A stretch of DNA of 64,000 nucleotides from PALSA-612 sp963742925 (GTDB lineage: Bacteria > Actinomycetota > Thermoleophilia > Gaiellales > Gaiellaceae). The first letter of the stretch is position 1. Each line of letters begins with the position of its first letter. The stretch spans positions 32,130 through 96,129 of the forward strand of contig CAVUNV010000017.1 of assembly GCA_963742925.1 (NCBI GenBank), given 5' to 3'. Below, piece after piece: positions 1 through 8,624 of the stretch. The notes below the pieces were generated by a model. That model had not been told where the DNA came from. It searched no databases and saw nothing but the letters and a program-made list of their open reading frames with translations. Both the position numbers and the translations under genes were made by a program.

Positions 1-886
1 CGACGAGGGCGGTCGATGCCGGTGTGCGCAGCCGGTCGCGATGCCAGGCGATGCCGATCAGCCGCGCCGGAACGCGGTCGCCGAGCTCGATCACGGCGAT
101 GCGGTCGTCGCTCGGGTCGACGGTCAGCTGCGGCACGAGCGCAACGCCGATCCCTGCGGCGACCATGCCCTGAACCGTGTAGTTGTCGTCCGAGCGGAAG
201 ACCACATGAGGATCCCGTCCGGTGACGCGGAGCCGCTCCTCGACCTGCTCGGTCGTGCGGCAGGAGCGATAGCCGATCAGCGGCAGCTCGACGATCTCGC
301 GCAACGTCGGCGGGCGGTCGCGCCGAGCGAGCGGCGAGTCCGGGGGCGTGAGCAGCACGTAGGGGTCGCGCATGAGCTCGACCGACTCGAACGGGCCGGG
401 ACGGAGCGGGAAGACGACGAAGCTGAGATCGACCTCGCCGCTCTCGATCAGCCCGAGGAGCTCGCGATCGTCTGCCGACTCGACCAGCGTCACGTCGAGC
501 TTCGGCCAGTCGGCGCAGAAGCTGCGCAGCAGGCTGGGGAGGACCCTGGCGCCGACGCTCTGGTAGGTGCCGATCCGGAGCGGGCCTGCGTCTCCGGCCC
601 CGAGCGCGCTCAGATCCGCCTGCGCGGCACTCAGGCGAGCGGTGATCCCGTCGGCGTGCGTGAGCAGGAGCCGGCCGGCCTCGGTGAGCGAGATCGGCTT
701 CGGTCCGCCGGGTCGCTCGACGAGGCGCTGGCCGACGATGCGCTCGAGAACCGCGATCTGCTGGCTGATCGCCGACTGCGTGTAGCCGAGCCGCTTGGCC
801 GCACGGCCGAACGAGCCTGCCTCCGCGATCGCCTTCAGCGCGATCAGATGTCGCAGCTCGAGTCCGAGCCATTCATCAGTCTGCAT
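1..886 (-). CDS. LysR-family transcriptional regulator, 3' end outside the window
   Basis: Reading the minus strand from the ATG at 886 gives MQTDEWLGLELRHLIALKAI and then a classic LysR winged-helix motif (GSFGRAAKRLGYTQSAISQQ, about residues 22-41), followed by LTEAGRLLLTHADGI. The frame stays open to base 1, so about 295 residues are present and the last few are missing. It probably binds DNA as a tetramer and responds to a small molecule through its C-terminal domain. It lies divergently from a small membrane ORF and a DMT exporter, the usual arrangement for a LysR gene controlling its neighbour. Regulation of the exporter is inferred. Confidence 0.9.
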   Translation of the reverse strand, partial: MQTDEWLGLELRHLIALKAIAEAGSFGRAAKRLGYTQSAISQQIAVLERIVGQRLVERPGGPKPISLTEAGRLLLTHADGITARLSAAQADLSALGAGDAGPLRIGTYQSVGARVLPSLLRSFCADWPKLDVTLVESADDRELLGLIESGEVDLSFVVFPLRPGPFESVELMRDPYVLLTPPDSPLARRDRPPTLREIVELPLIGYRSCRTTEQVEERLRVTGRDPHVVFRSDDNYTVQGMVAAGIGVALVPQLTVDPSDDRIAVIELGDRVPARLIGIAWHRDRLRTPASTALV

Positions 887-950
887 AATAGAGTCCAATA
901 CTAACACGACTTGTGCTAATCAAGCTTGAACTGGCATCGTGTACATCGTT

Positions 951-1064
951 ATGACAGCGATCTGGCTTCTCATCCCGCTCGCGCTGATCGTGCTCGCCCC
1001 GCTGCTCCCGTCCGGCGACCTGCCATACCGGGACAAGCGCGGCTCCTGGCGCAACTACCGCTAG
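951..1064 (+). CDS. small single-span membrane protein, 37 aa
   Basis: The ATG at 951 opens a 37-residue frame: one hydrophobic segment (TAIWLLIPLALIVLAPLLP) followed by a short basic tail ending WRNYR. An in-frame GTG at 939 could add four residues. The stop is 7 nt before the DMT exporter start, so the two may be co-transcribed. No family is recognised; the hydrophobic/basic layout and the tight spacing are the only support. Confidence 0.45.
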   Translation: MTAIWLLIPLALIVLAPLLPSGDLPYRDKRGSWRNYR

Positions 1065-1071
1065 GCCCTCG

Positions 1072-2004
1072 ATGAGGGGCACGGCGAGCCCTGCCCGTGT
1101 CTGGGCGGCTCTTGCGGTGGTCTACGTCGTCTGGGGCTCGACCTACCTCTTCATCCTGCTCGCGAGCCGGACGCTGCCCGTGTTCGTGATGACGTCGCTG
1201 CGCTTCCTGATCGCGGGTGGGCTGCTCTATGTCTGGGCGGTCAGGCGCGGCGACCGGGTGGGTGACCGGCCCGGTCGCAGGGAATGGATCGCCGCGGCCA
1301 TCGTCGGCGGGCTCCTCTTCCTGGTCGGGAACTCGGGTGTCGCGTTGGCCGAGAAACGGGTCGACACCGGTATCGCATCGCTGATCATCGCGGCCGTCCC
1401 GCTGTGGATGGCCCTCTTCGATCGCGTCGCCTGCGGCCAGCGGCTCAGCCGAACTGCGGTGACAGGGCTCGCTCTCGGCTTCGGAGGGGTCGCCCTGCTC
1501 GCCTGGCCCACCGGCCCGAACCACATCGACGTCTGGGGCGCGGTCGCGCTGCTCGTGTCCGGCTCGGCGTGGGCTGCCGGCTCGCTCTACTCGCGCCGGG
1601 CGCCGCTGCCACGGCGGCCGTTCGTCAGCGCCGGGATGCAGATGCTGGCCGGCGGCGTGATGTGCGCGATCGTCGCCGGCGCGACCGGCGAGGTGACGCA
1701 GATCCACGACGTGTCGACGACCTCGATCCTCGCGCTCGTCTACCTGATCACGATCGGCTCCTGGCTGGCCTTCACCGCCTATTCCTGGCTGCTCCGCGTG
1801 ACCCGCACCTCGCTCGTCTCGACCTATGCCTACGTGAATCCGCTCGTCGCTGTCTTCCTCGGCTGGGCGGTCGAGAACGAGTCGATCAGCGTGCGCACGG
1901 TCGCCGCCGGAGCTGTGATCCTGGTCGCCGTGGCGCTGATCGTGACGCCGCCGAAGGGCGAGCGCGCCACCGAGCCGGCGCCGGTGCCCGTCCGCGGCAA
2001 GTAG
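1072..2004 (+). CDS. EamA/RhaT-type DMT-superfamily transporter
   Basis: This 310-residue protein is almost entirely hydrophobic and has the two-fold repeat of EamA transporters, about ten membrane spans. It starts with AVVYVVWGSTYLFILLASR near residue 16, typical of the family, and repeats a second half from about residue 150. It probably exports a metabolite or amino acid across the cytoplasmic membrane; the substrate cannot be told. A divergent LysR gene upstream is a plausible regulator. The length is normal for the family. Confidence 0.88.
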   Translation: MRGTASPARVWAALAVVYVVWGSTYLFILLASRTLPVFVMTSLRFLIAGGLLYVWAVRRGDRVGDRPGRREWIAAAIVGGLLFLVGNSGVALAEKRVDTGIASLIIAAVPLWMALFDRVACGQRLSRTAVTGLALGFGGVALLAWPTGPNHIDVWGAVALLVSGSAWAAGSLYSRRAPLPRRPFVSAGMQMLAGGVMCAIVAGATGEVTQIHDVSTTSILALVYLITIGSWLAFTAYSWLLRVTRTSLVSTYAYVNPLVAVFLGWAVENESISVRTVAAGAVILVAVALIVTPPKGERATEPAPVPVRGK

Positions 2005-2005
2005 C

Positions 2006-2011
2006 TAGGCT
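2006..2011 (+). promoter_or_regulatory. TAGGCT -10 box for leaderless yceD
   Basis: TAGGCT ends 8 nt before the ATG at 2020, with no Shine-Dalgarno sequence between, so the transcript probably begins at or next to the start codon. Confidence 0.55.
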
Positions 2012-2019
2012 GAAACCGC

Positions 2020-2529
2020 ATGACGACGCTGGATCTGAGGAAGTTCCGGCTGCGGTCCGGCGAGTCGCTGCGCGACGAGCAGGAGGTCGAGATCGCGCCC
2101 ATCGAGCTGGGCGGCCAGCGCTATCTCGTGGTGCCCGAGAACGTGCCGGCCGAGCTGGCGGTCACGCGCGCCTCGACGGGGACCGTCTACGAGCTCCGCT
2201 TCCACGTGCGGCTCCACGGGCCCTGCTTCCGCTGCCTCGGCGACGCGGTTCTCGACGACGACCTGTCCCTGCGCGAGTACCAGGCCGAGAGCCCCGCCGG
2301 GGTGGAGGAGCTGACGACGCCGTACGTCACCGAGAACCGCATCGACCTGTCGGCGTGGGCGCGCGACGGGCTCGTGCTCGCGCTGCCGGACAAGATCCTC
2401 TGCCGGCCCGACTGCGCCGGCCTCTGTCCCGTCTGCGGGCTCGACCTGAATCGAGAGCCGCACGAGCACGCGACAGGAGAGCCGGACCCGCGCTGGGCCG
2501 CGCTGGCCCAGCTGAAGGATCAGCTGTAG
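2020..2529 (+). CDS. yceD: YceD/DUF177 family protein (23S rRNA accumulation)
   Basis: The 169-residue product has the DUF177 layout: an N-terminal beta domain, a CFRCLGDAVLDDDL segment near residue 70 and a C-terminal CRPDCAGLCPVCGLDLN cysteine cluster. In other bacteria this protein lies next to rpmF and affects 23S rRNA accumulation and ribosome assembly. Here rpmF is 2.2 kb downstream, with an ABC-F gene and an opposite-strand cupin gene in between, an unusual separation. The ATG start sits 8 nt after a TAGGCT box. Confidence 0.85.
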   Translation: MTTLDLRKFRLRSGESLRDEQEVEIAPIELGGQRYLVVPENVPAELAVTRASTGTVYELRFHVRLHGPCFRCLGDAVLDDDLSLREYQAESPAGVEELTTPYVTENRIDLSAWARDGLVLALPDKILCRPDCAGLCPVCGLDLNREPHEHATGEPDPRWAALAQLKDQL

Positions 2530-2702
2530 CGCCCCTGGCCGGCAGCGGCTCCCGCCGGGCGGAGCCCGGCTCCGCCGCCGCCTGACGCAGGAGCGCTACG
2601 ATTCCTGTCAGGCGCTCCGGCGCCTTGCCATGACTGACTGACCGGGCATCCACGACGTTCTGCGCGGCACACGCGCGCACTCGCCTTCGGAGGTACTCGG
2701 TC

Positions 2703-4262
2703 TTGCGCATCTCACTCGACGGCGTCGCGAAGCACTACGGCGCCCACACGATTCTCGACAACGTCACCCTCGTGGTGACGCCGGAGCGGCGGCTCGGCGT
2801 CGTCGGCCCGAACGGGGTCGGCAAGTCGACGTTGCTGCGGCTGCTCGCCGCCCTCGACGAGCCCGACGCCGGCACCGTCTCGCGGGTGCCGGCCGAGCTG
2901 ACGTGCGGCTATCTCCCGCAGGAGCCCGACCGGCGCTCCGGTGAGACGCTGCTCGACTACCTCGCGCGCCGGACCGGGGTCGCCGCGGCGCAGCGCGAAC
3001 TGGAGGAGAGCGCCGCCGCGCTCGCTGCCGGGGACGATGCGGGCGAGCGCTACGCCGTGGCGCTCGACCGGTTCGTCGCGCTCGGCGGCGGCGACGTCGA
3101 GGCCCGCGCCGGCCAGGTCGCAGCGGATTTGGGGCTGCCGGTGTCGCTCTCGCGGCCGATGACGGCGCTGTCGGGCGGCGAGGCGGCCCGCGTGGCGCTT
3201 GCGGCGATCCTGCTCTCGCGCTTCGACGTGCTGCTCCTCGACGAGCCGACCAACGACCTCGACTTCGACGGGCTCGAGCGGCTCGAACGCTTCCTCCGGG
3301 GCCGGGAGGGCGGGCTCGTCGTCGTCTCGCACGACCGCGAGTTCCTCGACCGGACAGTCACTCGAATCGTCGAGATCGAGCCCGGGTCGCGGCACGTGCG
3401 CGAGTGGGCAGGTGGGTTCAGCGAGTACGAGGCTGCGCGCGAGGCGGCCCGCGCCTCGTCGTACGCGCGCTTCGAGCAGGCCGAGGAGCGCCGTCGCGAG
3501 ATCGAGGCGCTGCTCGCGGCGCGGCGGCAGGAGGCGCACGCCGGCGGCGCGATGACGGACCGGCGCGGCACGAACGCGCTCCGCTCCAAGGTGGGCCTGG
3601 CCGCGCAGGCGCTCGAGCGCGCCGAGCGGCCTGAGAAGCCGTTCGAGCCGTGGGAGCTGAGGCTCCGGCTGGAGTCGGGCGAGCGTGTGGGAGATCGTGT
3701 CGCCTCGCTCCACGGCGCGGTGGCGGTGCGCGGCGAGTTCACCCTCGGGCCCGTCGATCTCGACCTCGCTCCGGGAGAGCGCGTCCTCGTGTCGGGCCGG
3801 AACGGCAGCGGCAAGTCGACGCTCCTCGGCATGCTGCTCGGCGAGGTGCCTCTGGCGGCGGGCTCGCGAGCGGTCGGTCGCCGGACCGTCATCGGCACGC
3901 TCGAGCAGCAGCGCGGCGCCTACGACGTGGAGGAGGCTCTGCTCGAACGGTTCCGCTCCCGGGCCGGGATGCCGGCCGAGGAGGCGCGGACGCTGCTCGC
4001 GAAGTTCGGGCTCGGGGCCGACCACATCGGCCGGCCGTGTACGTCGCTCTCCCCCGGCGAGCGGACGCGCGCGCATCTCGCCGAGCTGCAGGCGCGGCGC
4101 GTGAACCTCCTCGTCCTCGACGAGCCGACGAACCACCTCGACCTCGAGGCGGTCGAGCAGCTCGAGGCGGCGCTCGGCGCGTACGACGGCACGGTCGTCC
4201 TGGTCACGCACGACCGGCGCTTCCTGGAGCGCTTCGGCGCTTCGCGAACCGTCGAGCTCTAG
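2703..4262 (+). CDS. ABC-F family ATPase (ribosome-associated or antibiotic-resistance type)
   Basis: This 519-residue soluble protein has two ABC domains and no membrane segments. First domain: Walker A GPNGVGKST near residue 35, signature LSGGEAARVALA, Walker B LLLDEPTNDLDFDG. Second domain: GRNGSGKST near 365, LSPGERTRAHLA, LLVLDEPTNHLDLEA. A charged linker of about 80 residues joins them. ABC-F proteins act on the ribosome as translation factors or give antibiotic protection; which applies cannot be told. The TTG start is chosen because GGAGG at 2689-2693 lies 9 nt upstream. Its stop codon overlaps that of the convergent cupin gene. Confidence 0.92.
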   Translation: MRISLDGVAKHYGAHTILDNVTLVVTPERRLGVVGPNGVGKSTLLRLLAALDEPDAGTVSRVPAELTCGYLPQEPDRRSGETLLDYLARRTGVAAAQRELEESAAALAAGDDAGERYAVALDRFVALGGGDVEARAGQVAADLGLPVSLSRPMTALSGGEAARVALAAILLSRFDVLLLDEPTNDLDFDGLERLERFLRGREGGLVVVSHDREFLDRTVTRIVEIEPGSRHVREWAGGFSEYEAAREAARASSYARFEQAEERRREIEALLAARRQEAHAGGAMTDRRGTNALRSKVGLAAQALERAERPEKPFEPWELRLRLESGERVGDRVASLHGAVAVRGEFTLGPVDLDLAPGERVLVSGRNGSGKSTLLGMLLGEVPLAAGSRAVGRRTVIGTLEQQRGAYDVEEALLERFRSRAGMPAEEARTLLAKFGLGADHIGRPCTSLSPGERTRAHLAELQARRVNLLVLDEPTNHLDLEAVEQLEAALGAYDGTVVLVTHDRRFLERFGASRTVEL

Positions 4263-4642
4263 AACGGGCCGTGCGGCTCGTAGCTCCCGGGGCGGGCGCC
4301 GACGGCGATGAACGTCATCCCGTCGGGCCCGGCGACGGGGCAGCGGGTCGTTCCGGGGTCGAACCGGACGAATGCGCCCTCTCGAACAGGCACCTCCTCG
4401 CCGTCGACGCGCCAGATCCCGGAGCCGCGAATGACGACGTTGACCTCCTCCTGGCCGGTACCGGTCTCGTCGTGCTCCAGCCCTTCGGCGCCCGGCGGGA
4501 GCTCGAACCAGTTGATCCCGAACGCCTCGACGCCGAGCTGCCGGCGCACGAAGCGAACCGCTCCGCCGGGGCCGGCGCCCTCGATCTCGTCGACGTGGAC
4601 GACGCTATAGCCCATGGGCGGAGCATAGATGGTTGATGCCAT
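4259..4642 (-). CDS. single-domain cupin protein
   Basis: From the ATG at 4642 the protein has 127 residues (MASTIYAPPMGYSVVHVDEI). The central part has cupin features: GINWFELPPGAEGLEHDETG followed by EEVNVVIRGSGIWRVDGEEV, and a second half ending GARPGSYEPHGPF. An upstream in-frame start would add 32 Arg-rich residues that look non-coding. It is probably a small beta-barrel metal-binding protein of unknown substrate. Its stop overlaps the stop of the ABC-F gene on the other strand. Confidence 0.75.
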   Translation of the reverse strand: MASTIYAPPMGYSVVHVDEIEGAGPGGAVRFVRRQLGVEAFGINWFELPPGAEGLEHDETGTGQEEVNVVIRGSGIWRVDGEEVPVREGAFVRFDPGTTRCPVAGPDGMTFIAVGARPGSYEPHGPF

Positions 4643-4751
4643 GATCTCGCGCGCTCGGCTGCGCGATCTGGCGTGTCTGGGCCGCTCCCGCCTGACCGGA
4701 TGCCGGCGGAGCCAGCCTCCAGCAGGCGTCTGCTTCACGCCGCCGCGCCGC

Positions 4752-4757
4752 TATACT
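4752..4757 (+). promoter_or_regulatory. TATACT -10 box for rpmF
   Basis: TATACT ends 10 nt before the rpmF ATG (4768). No Shine-Dalgarno sequence lies between, suggesting a leaderless or near-leaderless mRNA. Confidence 0.55.
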
Positions 4758-4767
4758 GCGCGACCGC

Positions 4768-4956
4768 ATGGCTGTCCCGAAGCGGAAAACGTCGAAGGCC
4801 CGCCGCGACAAGCGTCGCGCGCAGCACGGCATCCAGGCGCCGCGCCTCAGCGTCTGCCCGCACTGCCATCAGCCGAAGCGCTCGCACGAGATGTGCCCGA
4901 ACTGCAAGACGTACCGCGGGCGCGAGGTCGAGCCGCTTCATACACCTGCTCCGTAG
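4768..4956 (+). CDS. rpmF: 50S ribosomal protein L32
   Basis: The 62-residue protein begins MAVPKRKTSKARRDKRRAQH, diagnostic of L32, and has the zinc-binding pairs CPHC and CPNC near residues 30 and 43 (the C+ form). It is a structural protein of the large ribosomal subunit. It stands alone here rather than directly behind yceD. A strong hairpin follows 12 nt after the stop. Confidence 0.97.
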   Translation: MAVPKRKTSKARRDKRRAQHGIQAPRLSVCPHCHQPKRSHEMCPNCKTYRGREVEPLHTPAP

Positions 4957-4968
4957 CCGGACGAGCGA

Positions 4969-4991
4969 AGAGCCGGCACGAGGCCGGCTCT
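4969..4991. terminator. hairpin between rpmF and the convergent beta-helix gene
   Basis: A perfect 9-bp stem (AGAGCCGGC / GCCGGCTCT) with a 5-nt loop lies between two converging genes. There is no T-run, so it may serve as a bidirectional, weak terminator. Confidence 0.55.
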
Positions 4992-5017
4992 CCACTTGAA
5001 CACCGGTCAGGATCGGG

Positions 5018-6500
5018 TTAGGGAGGGCAAAGCAGCGTGTTGACCAGGTTGTTCGGCTGGTTCAACATCAGGACTGCGCCCGGCGCGATCGACAACGTCG
5101 ACCCACCGCAGTTGAACACGCCGCCGCCGTTGACGAGCGCGCGGTTTCCGACCACGACCGTCTGCGACTGAAGCGACACGTTCGAGGAGCCGTCGCCGTT
5201 CTCGCTGAAGATGCCCCCGCCGTAGAGGGCCTTGTCCGGGACGATGGTGCCCTTGATGCGGCCCACGGACGTCTTCGCCAGCGTCACGAGCGCGACGTTG
5301 CTGGCGCAACCGTCCATGCCGTTCGAGTTGTAGATCGCGCCGCCCTCGCCGCGTCGTGGCGAGGTTGCCGCCGAACGCTGAGCTCGTCGCGAGCAGGCTG
5401 GCGGTGTTGCCGCAGTCACCGTAGTTCGAGATGCCGCCACCGTCCCCGTCGAGCACGCGGTTGAACGCGACCGTGGTGTGATCGAGCGACACCGTCGCCG
5501 GCCCGGACTCGGCCTTGCTGTACAGGCCCCCGCCGGAGAACGCGGCCGTGTTGTGGTCGATGCTCGAGTTCGTCACGGTCAGACCCGCCATTTGGTGGGC
5601 GTTGTGGCCGTAGTAGGCGATCCCGCCGCCGTAGTCGGCGGACGTGTTCCAGGAGACGGTCGTCGAGTCGAGCGACACCTGCGCGTCTTGCATCCAGATG
5701 CCCCCGCCGCCGTAGACGTTCAGGATCTCGGTCGTCTGGTTGTGGGTGATGGTGGACGCGGTCGCCTGGAGCGTCGACCCGCCGGCGACCAAGATGCCAC
5801 CGCCCTCGTACGCTCCCTGGTTGTTGCTCACGGTCGCGCCGGTCAGCGTCGCTGTCGAGTTGTCGGTCACGAAGAGCCCGCCGCCGGCGCCGCCCGTTCC
5901 GTTCGTGTTCCCGCTCACGCTCGAGTTGGTCAGGTTGACAGTCGCGAAGTCCTGGGCGTAGATGCCGCCGCCGCTGGACGCCGAGTTTCCACTCACGGCA
6001 GAAGCGACCGCGTTGATCGTGCCGTCGTCGATGAACACACCGCCGGCGAAGTCAGCGACGTTCCCCGTCACCTGGGTGTTCGTCAGGTTCAGCGTGCTCC
6101 CACAACACGCCACGTCGACACCGCCGCCCCCCGAGGTCGAGCCGTTCGTGATCTTGAGGTGCCGAAGCGTCAGCGAAGCGCCGCCCGACACGGCCAGAAC
6201 GGCTCCGGTGCCGTTGCCGTCGAGCGTCGCCGTCGGCGTGCCGGCCTGGATCGTCGTGTTCGCGGTCACGCTGAAGTTCCCGACACAGGGCAGCGGGCCG
6301 TAGATCGTCACCGTTCCGCCGGGAGTGATCAGCCCCTGCAGCCCAGCGTCCCCCGCCGCCGAGCCCTGGCACGTCCACGACCCGGCCGCCAGCGCGGGTG
6401 CAGCCCCGAACGCGAGCGCACCGGCTGCCGCCATTACGGCCAGCACGAGCAGCTGCGCTACCCGCCGCCTCGACCGTCCGCCCAATCTCGTCGCTCGCAT
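5018..6500 (-). CDS. secreted right-handed beta-helix repeat protein (frameshifted in this sequence)
   Basis: The start is the ATG at 6500, preceded by GAAGGAG; it opens with a signal peptide (MRATRLGGRSRRRVAQLLVL, then an Ala-rich core and APALAA). The body is a series of parallel beta-helix rungs of the form GGGIYAQDFATVNLTNSSVS, GGGLFVTDNSTATL and GGGIWMQDAQVSLDSTTVS, typical of polymorphic-outer-membrane/pectate-lyase-like folds. At about 5350 one extra base shifts the frame; the remaining rungs (GGAIYNSNGMDG to NTLLCPP) continue in the next frame to 5018. Restoring the base gives 493 residues. It is probably exported and surface-attached or released; ligand unknown. Confidence 0.8.
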
Positions 6501-6594
6501 CGACTCTTCTCCTTCGGTTGCTGCCACCGGGTTCTGGCCAGTATCCGTAAATCCTCGGCCGGAGGCAAACCGATTCCCGAGGTCGGGCAGGCCG

Positions 6595-6600
6595 TAGACT
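6595..6600 (+). promoter_or_regulatory. TAGACT -10 box for leaderless plsX
   Basis: TAGACT ends 7 nt before the plsX ATG at 6608; no ribosome-binding site is visible. Confidence 0.55.
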
Positions 6601-6607
6601 CCGGCAC

Positions 6608-7633
6608 ATGGCAGGCCCGATCCGGGTTGCGGTCGATGCGCTGGGCGGTGACCGCGGGCCGGAGGAGATCGTCGCGGGCGCGGTCGAGGCACGCTCCCCG
6701 GGCATCGAGCCCGTGCTGTTCGGCCCTGCCGGCCTCGAGACCCACGGGCTCGAACTGGTCGTGACGACGCAGGAGATCGCCATGGACGAGAAGCCGGCCG
6801 ACGCCGTCCGCGGCAAGCCGGACAGCTCGCTCGTCGCGGCCTGTCGTGCCGTCCACGAGGGGCATGCGCAGGCCGTCCTCTCGGCCGGAAACACGGGCGC
6901 GATGCTGGCCGCCGGGCTCGTCCACATCCGGCGCGTGCGCGGCGTGCTTCGGCCGGCGATCGCGGTGATCGTGCCGACGCCGAAAGGGCCGTCCGTGCTG
7001 ATCGACTCGGGGGCGAACGCAGACTGCCGCGCCGAGCACCTGCTGCAGTTCGCGCTCATGGGCTCCGTGTTCGCCGAAGAGATTCTCGAGATCCAGCGAC
7101 CCACCGTCGGGCTGCTGTCGATCGGCGAGGAGGCGGAGAAAGGGAACCAGCTGACGCTCGAAGCCCATCAGCTGCTGGCGGCGAGCGAGCTCAACTTCCA
7201 GGGCAATGTCGAAAGCCGCTGGCTGCTCGCGCACGCGGCCGATGTCGTCGTCTGCGACGGGTTCACGGGCAACGTGGTGCTGAAGCTGCTCGAGGGGACG
7301 ATCCGGACGACGCTCGACTGGATGCGCACCGAGATCACGGCGACCGCGCGCGGAAAGGCCGGCGGCCTGCTGATCAAGCCTGCCGCAGCGCGGCTGCGCG
7401 CCCACCTCGACCCCGAGACGTACGGCGGCGCATATCTGCTCGGGCTGCGTGGCCTGGTCGTGATCGCGCACGGCAACTCGTCCCGCCATGCCGTCGCGAA
7501 CGCGATCCGGTTCGCCGCCCGGGGCATCGATCACGGCGTCGTCCAGCGGCTCGGGGAGCGAATGGCCCCGGAAACCGGGGAGGAGCGTGTTAGCATCCGC
7601 GCGCTTTCCGAATCCAATCCCCAAGAGAGGTGA
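6608..7633 (+). CDS. plsX: phosphate acyltransferase PlsX
   Basis: PlsX converts acyl-ACP to acyl-phosphate for phospholipid synthesis at the membrane surface. The 341-residue product starts MAGPIRVAVDALGGDRGPEE, the diagnostic family N-terminus, and has VLSAGNTGAMLAAGL (about residue 95) and VVCDGFTGNVVLKLLEG (about 215). Length is normal. It is followed within 2 nt by acpP and then rnc and smc, the widespread plsX-acpP-rnc-smc arrangement, although fabD/fabH are absent here. Confidence 0.96.
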   Translation: MAGPIRVAVDALGGDRGPEEIVAGAVEARSPGIEPVLFGPAGLETHGLELVVTTQEIAMDEKPADAVRGKPDSSLVAACRAVHEGHAQAVLSAGNTGAMLAAGLVHIRRVRGVLRPAIAVIVPTPKGPSVLIDSGANADCRAEHLLQFALMGSVFAEEILEIQRPTVGLLSIGEEAEKGNQLTLEAHQLLAASELNFQGNVESRWLLAHAADVVVCDGFTGNVVLKLLEGTIRTTLDWMRTEITATARGKAGGLLIKPAAARLRAHLDPETYGGAYLLGLRGLVVIAHGNSSRHAVANAIRFAARGIDHGVVQRLGERMAPETGEERVSIRALSESNPQER

Positions 7634-7634
7634 C

Positions 7635-7880
7635 ATGGCAGCTTCGCGCGCGGAAGTCTACGAGCGGGTCAAGGAGGTACTGGTCGAGCAACTGGGCGTC
7701 GACGAGAGCGAGATCACCGAGGAGGCGTCCTTCCAGGAGGATCTCGACGCCGACTCGCTCGACCTCGTCGAGCTGATCATGGAGCTCGAGGATCAGTTCG
7801 GGATCAAGATCTCCGACGAGGACGCGCAGAAGATCACGACCGTCGGGCAGGCCGTCGACTACGTCTCGACGCACCAGTAG
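7635..7880 (+). CDS. acpP: acyl carrier protein
   Basis: The 81-residue acidic protein carries the phosphopantetheine attachment motif DADSLD with Ser at residue 41, followed by LVELIMELEDQFGIKISDED. It shuttles acyl chains in fatty-acid and phospholipid synthesis. The ATG at 7635 follows GAGAGG; the upstream in-frame extension overlaps plsX and is Arg-rich, so it was not used. It sits between plsX and rnc. Confidence 0.96.
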   Translation: MAASRAEVYERVKEVLVEQLGVDESEITEEASFQEDLDADSLDLVELIMELEDQFGIKISDEDAQKITTVGQAVDYVSTHQ

Positions 7881-8575
7881 CGGCGACACGCAGGCAGGCG
7901 ACGTCCGGCAGCTTGCCGGGCTGATCCGCTCGCTGCCGTCCGAACGGCTCGATCACGTCTTCACCCATTCCTCGTGGGCGCCTGACCCGACGTCCTCGTA
8001 CGAGCGGCTCGAGTTCCTCGGAGACAGCGTGCTCGAGCTCGCCATCGCCCGGCACCTGTACGAGCGTTTTCCGAGCCTGTCCGAAGGGGGCCTCTCGCGG
8101 ATCCGCTCGCACGTCGTCTCGCGCCGAAGCTGTGCAGAGGTCGGCCGTGCAATCGGCCTCGACACGCTGTTCGCAGAGCGCTTCAAGCTCTCGGACGACC
8201 TGCGGCGCAGCGACCGTGTCCTTGCTGCGCTGATCGAGGCGGCAATCGCCGCGCTGTTCCTGGAGCACGGCTTCGAACCCGTGGCGCAGGCCGTCGCGGA
8301 AGCGTTCAACAAGCCGATCCGCGAGGCGGAAAAGAGTCCCGGCTGACCCGAAGACCCAGCTCCAGGAGCGCCTCGGCAAGCTCGGGCAGAAGCTCTTCTA
8401 TGCCGTCATCGAGGCCGAAGGCCCGCCGCACGACCGCCAGTTCACCTGCGCCGCCCTCATCGACGACGCGGAGTGGGGCCGGGGCACGGCGCGCACCAAG
8501 AAGGAGGCCGAGCAACAAGCGGCCTCGCAAGCGCTCGAAAGGCTGGCGGCCGTGGAGGAGCCCTCGCCCGAGTAG
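7881..8575 (+). CDS. rnc: ribonuclease III (frameshifted; start codon not identifiable)
   Basis: RNase III cleaves double-stranded RNA in rRNA maturation. The catalytic domain reads HVFTHSSWAPDPTSSYERLE then FLGDSVLELAIARHLYERFP, and the C-terminal dsRNA-binding domain reads DPKTQLQERLGKLGQKLFYA to TKKEAEQQAASQALERLA. The two lie in neighbouring frames: one extra base near 8331-8344 (CCC at 8330-8332 is a candidate) separates them. No ATG, GTG or TTG exists in frame between the acpP stop and the core; the first is a GTG at 8029, inside the catalytic motif. I therefore place the 5' boundary right after acpP, as an approximation. Confidence 0.8.
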
Positions 8576-8609
8576 GTCCTGCCTGAACAGGGTCATCCGC
8601 GCGGATCGT

Positions 8610-8615
8610 TAGCGT
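8610..8615 (+). promoter_or_regulatory. TAGCGT -10 box for leaderless smc
   Basis: TAGCGT ends 9 nt before the smc GTG at 8625 without a ribosome-binding site. Confidence 0.5.
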
Positions 8616-8624
8616 TGCGCGGGC

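Noticed and set aside
2712..4211. Long minus-strand frame opposite the ABC-F gene, and similar long frames opposite smc, addB, the transhydrogenase genes and the dehydratase
   Set aside because: They are codon-bias shadows of high-GC genes: Arg/Ala/Glu-rich, with no family motifs.
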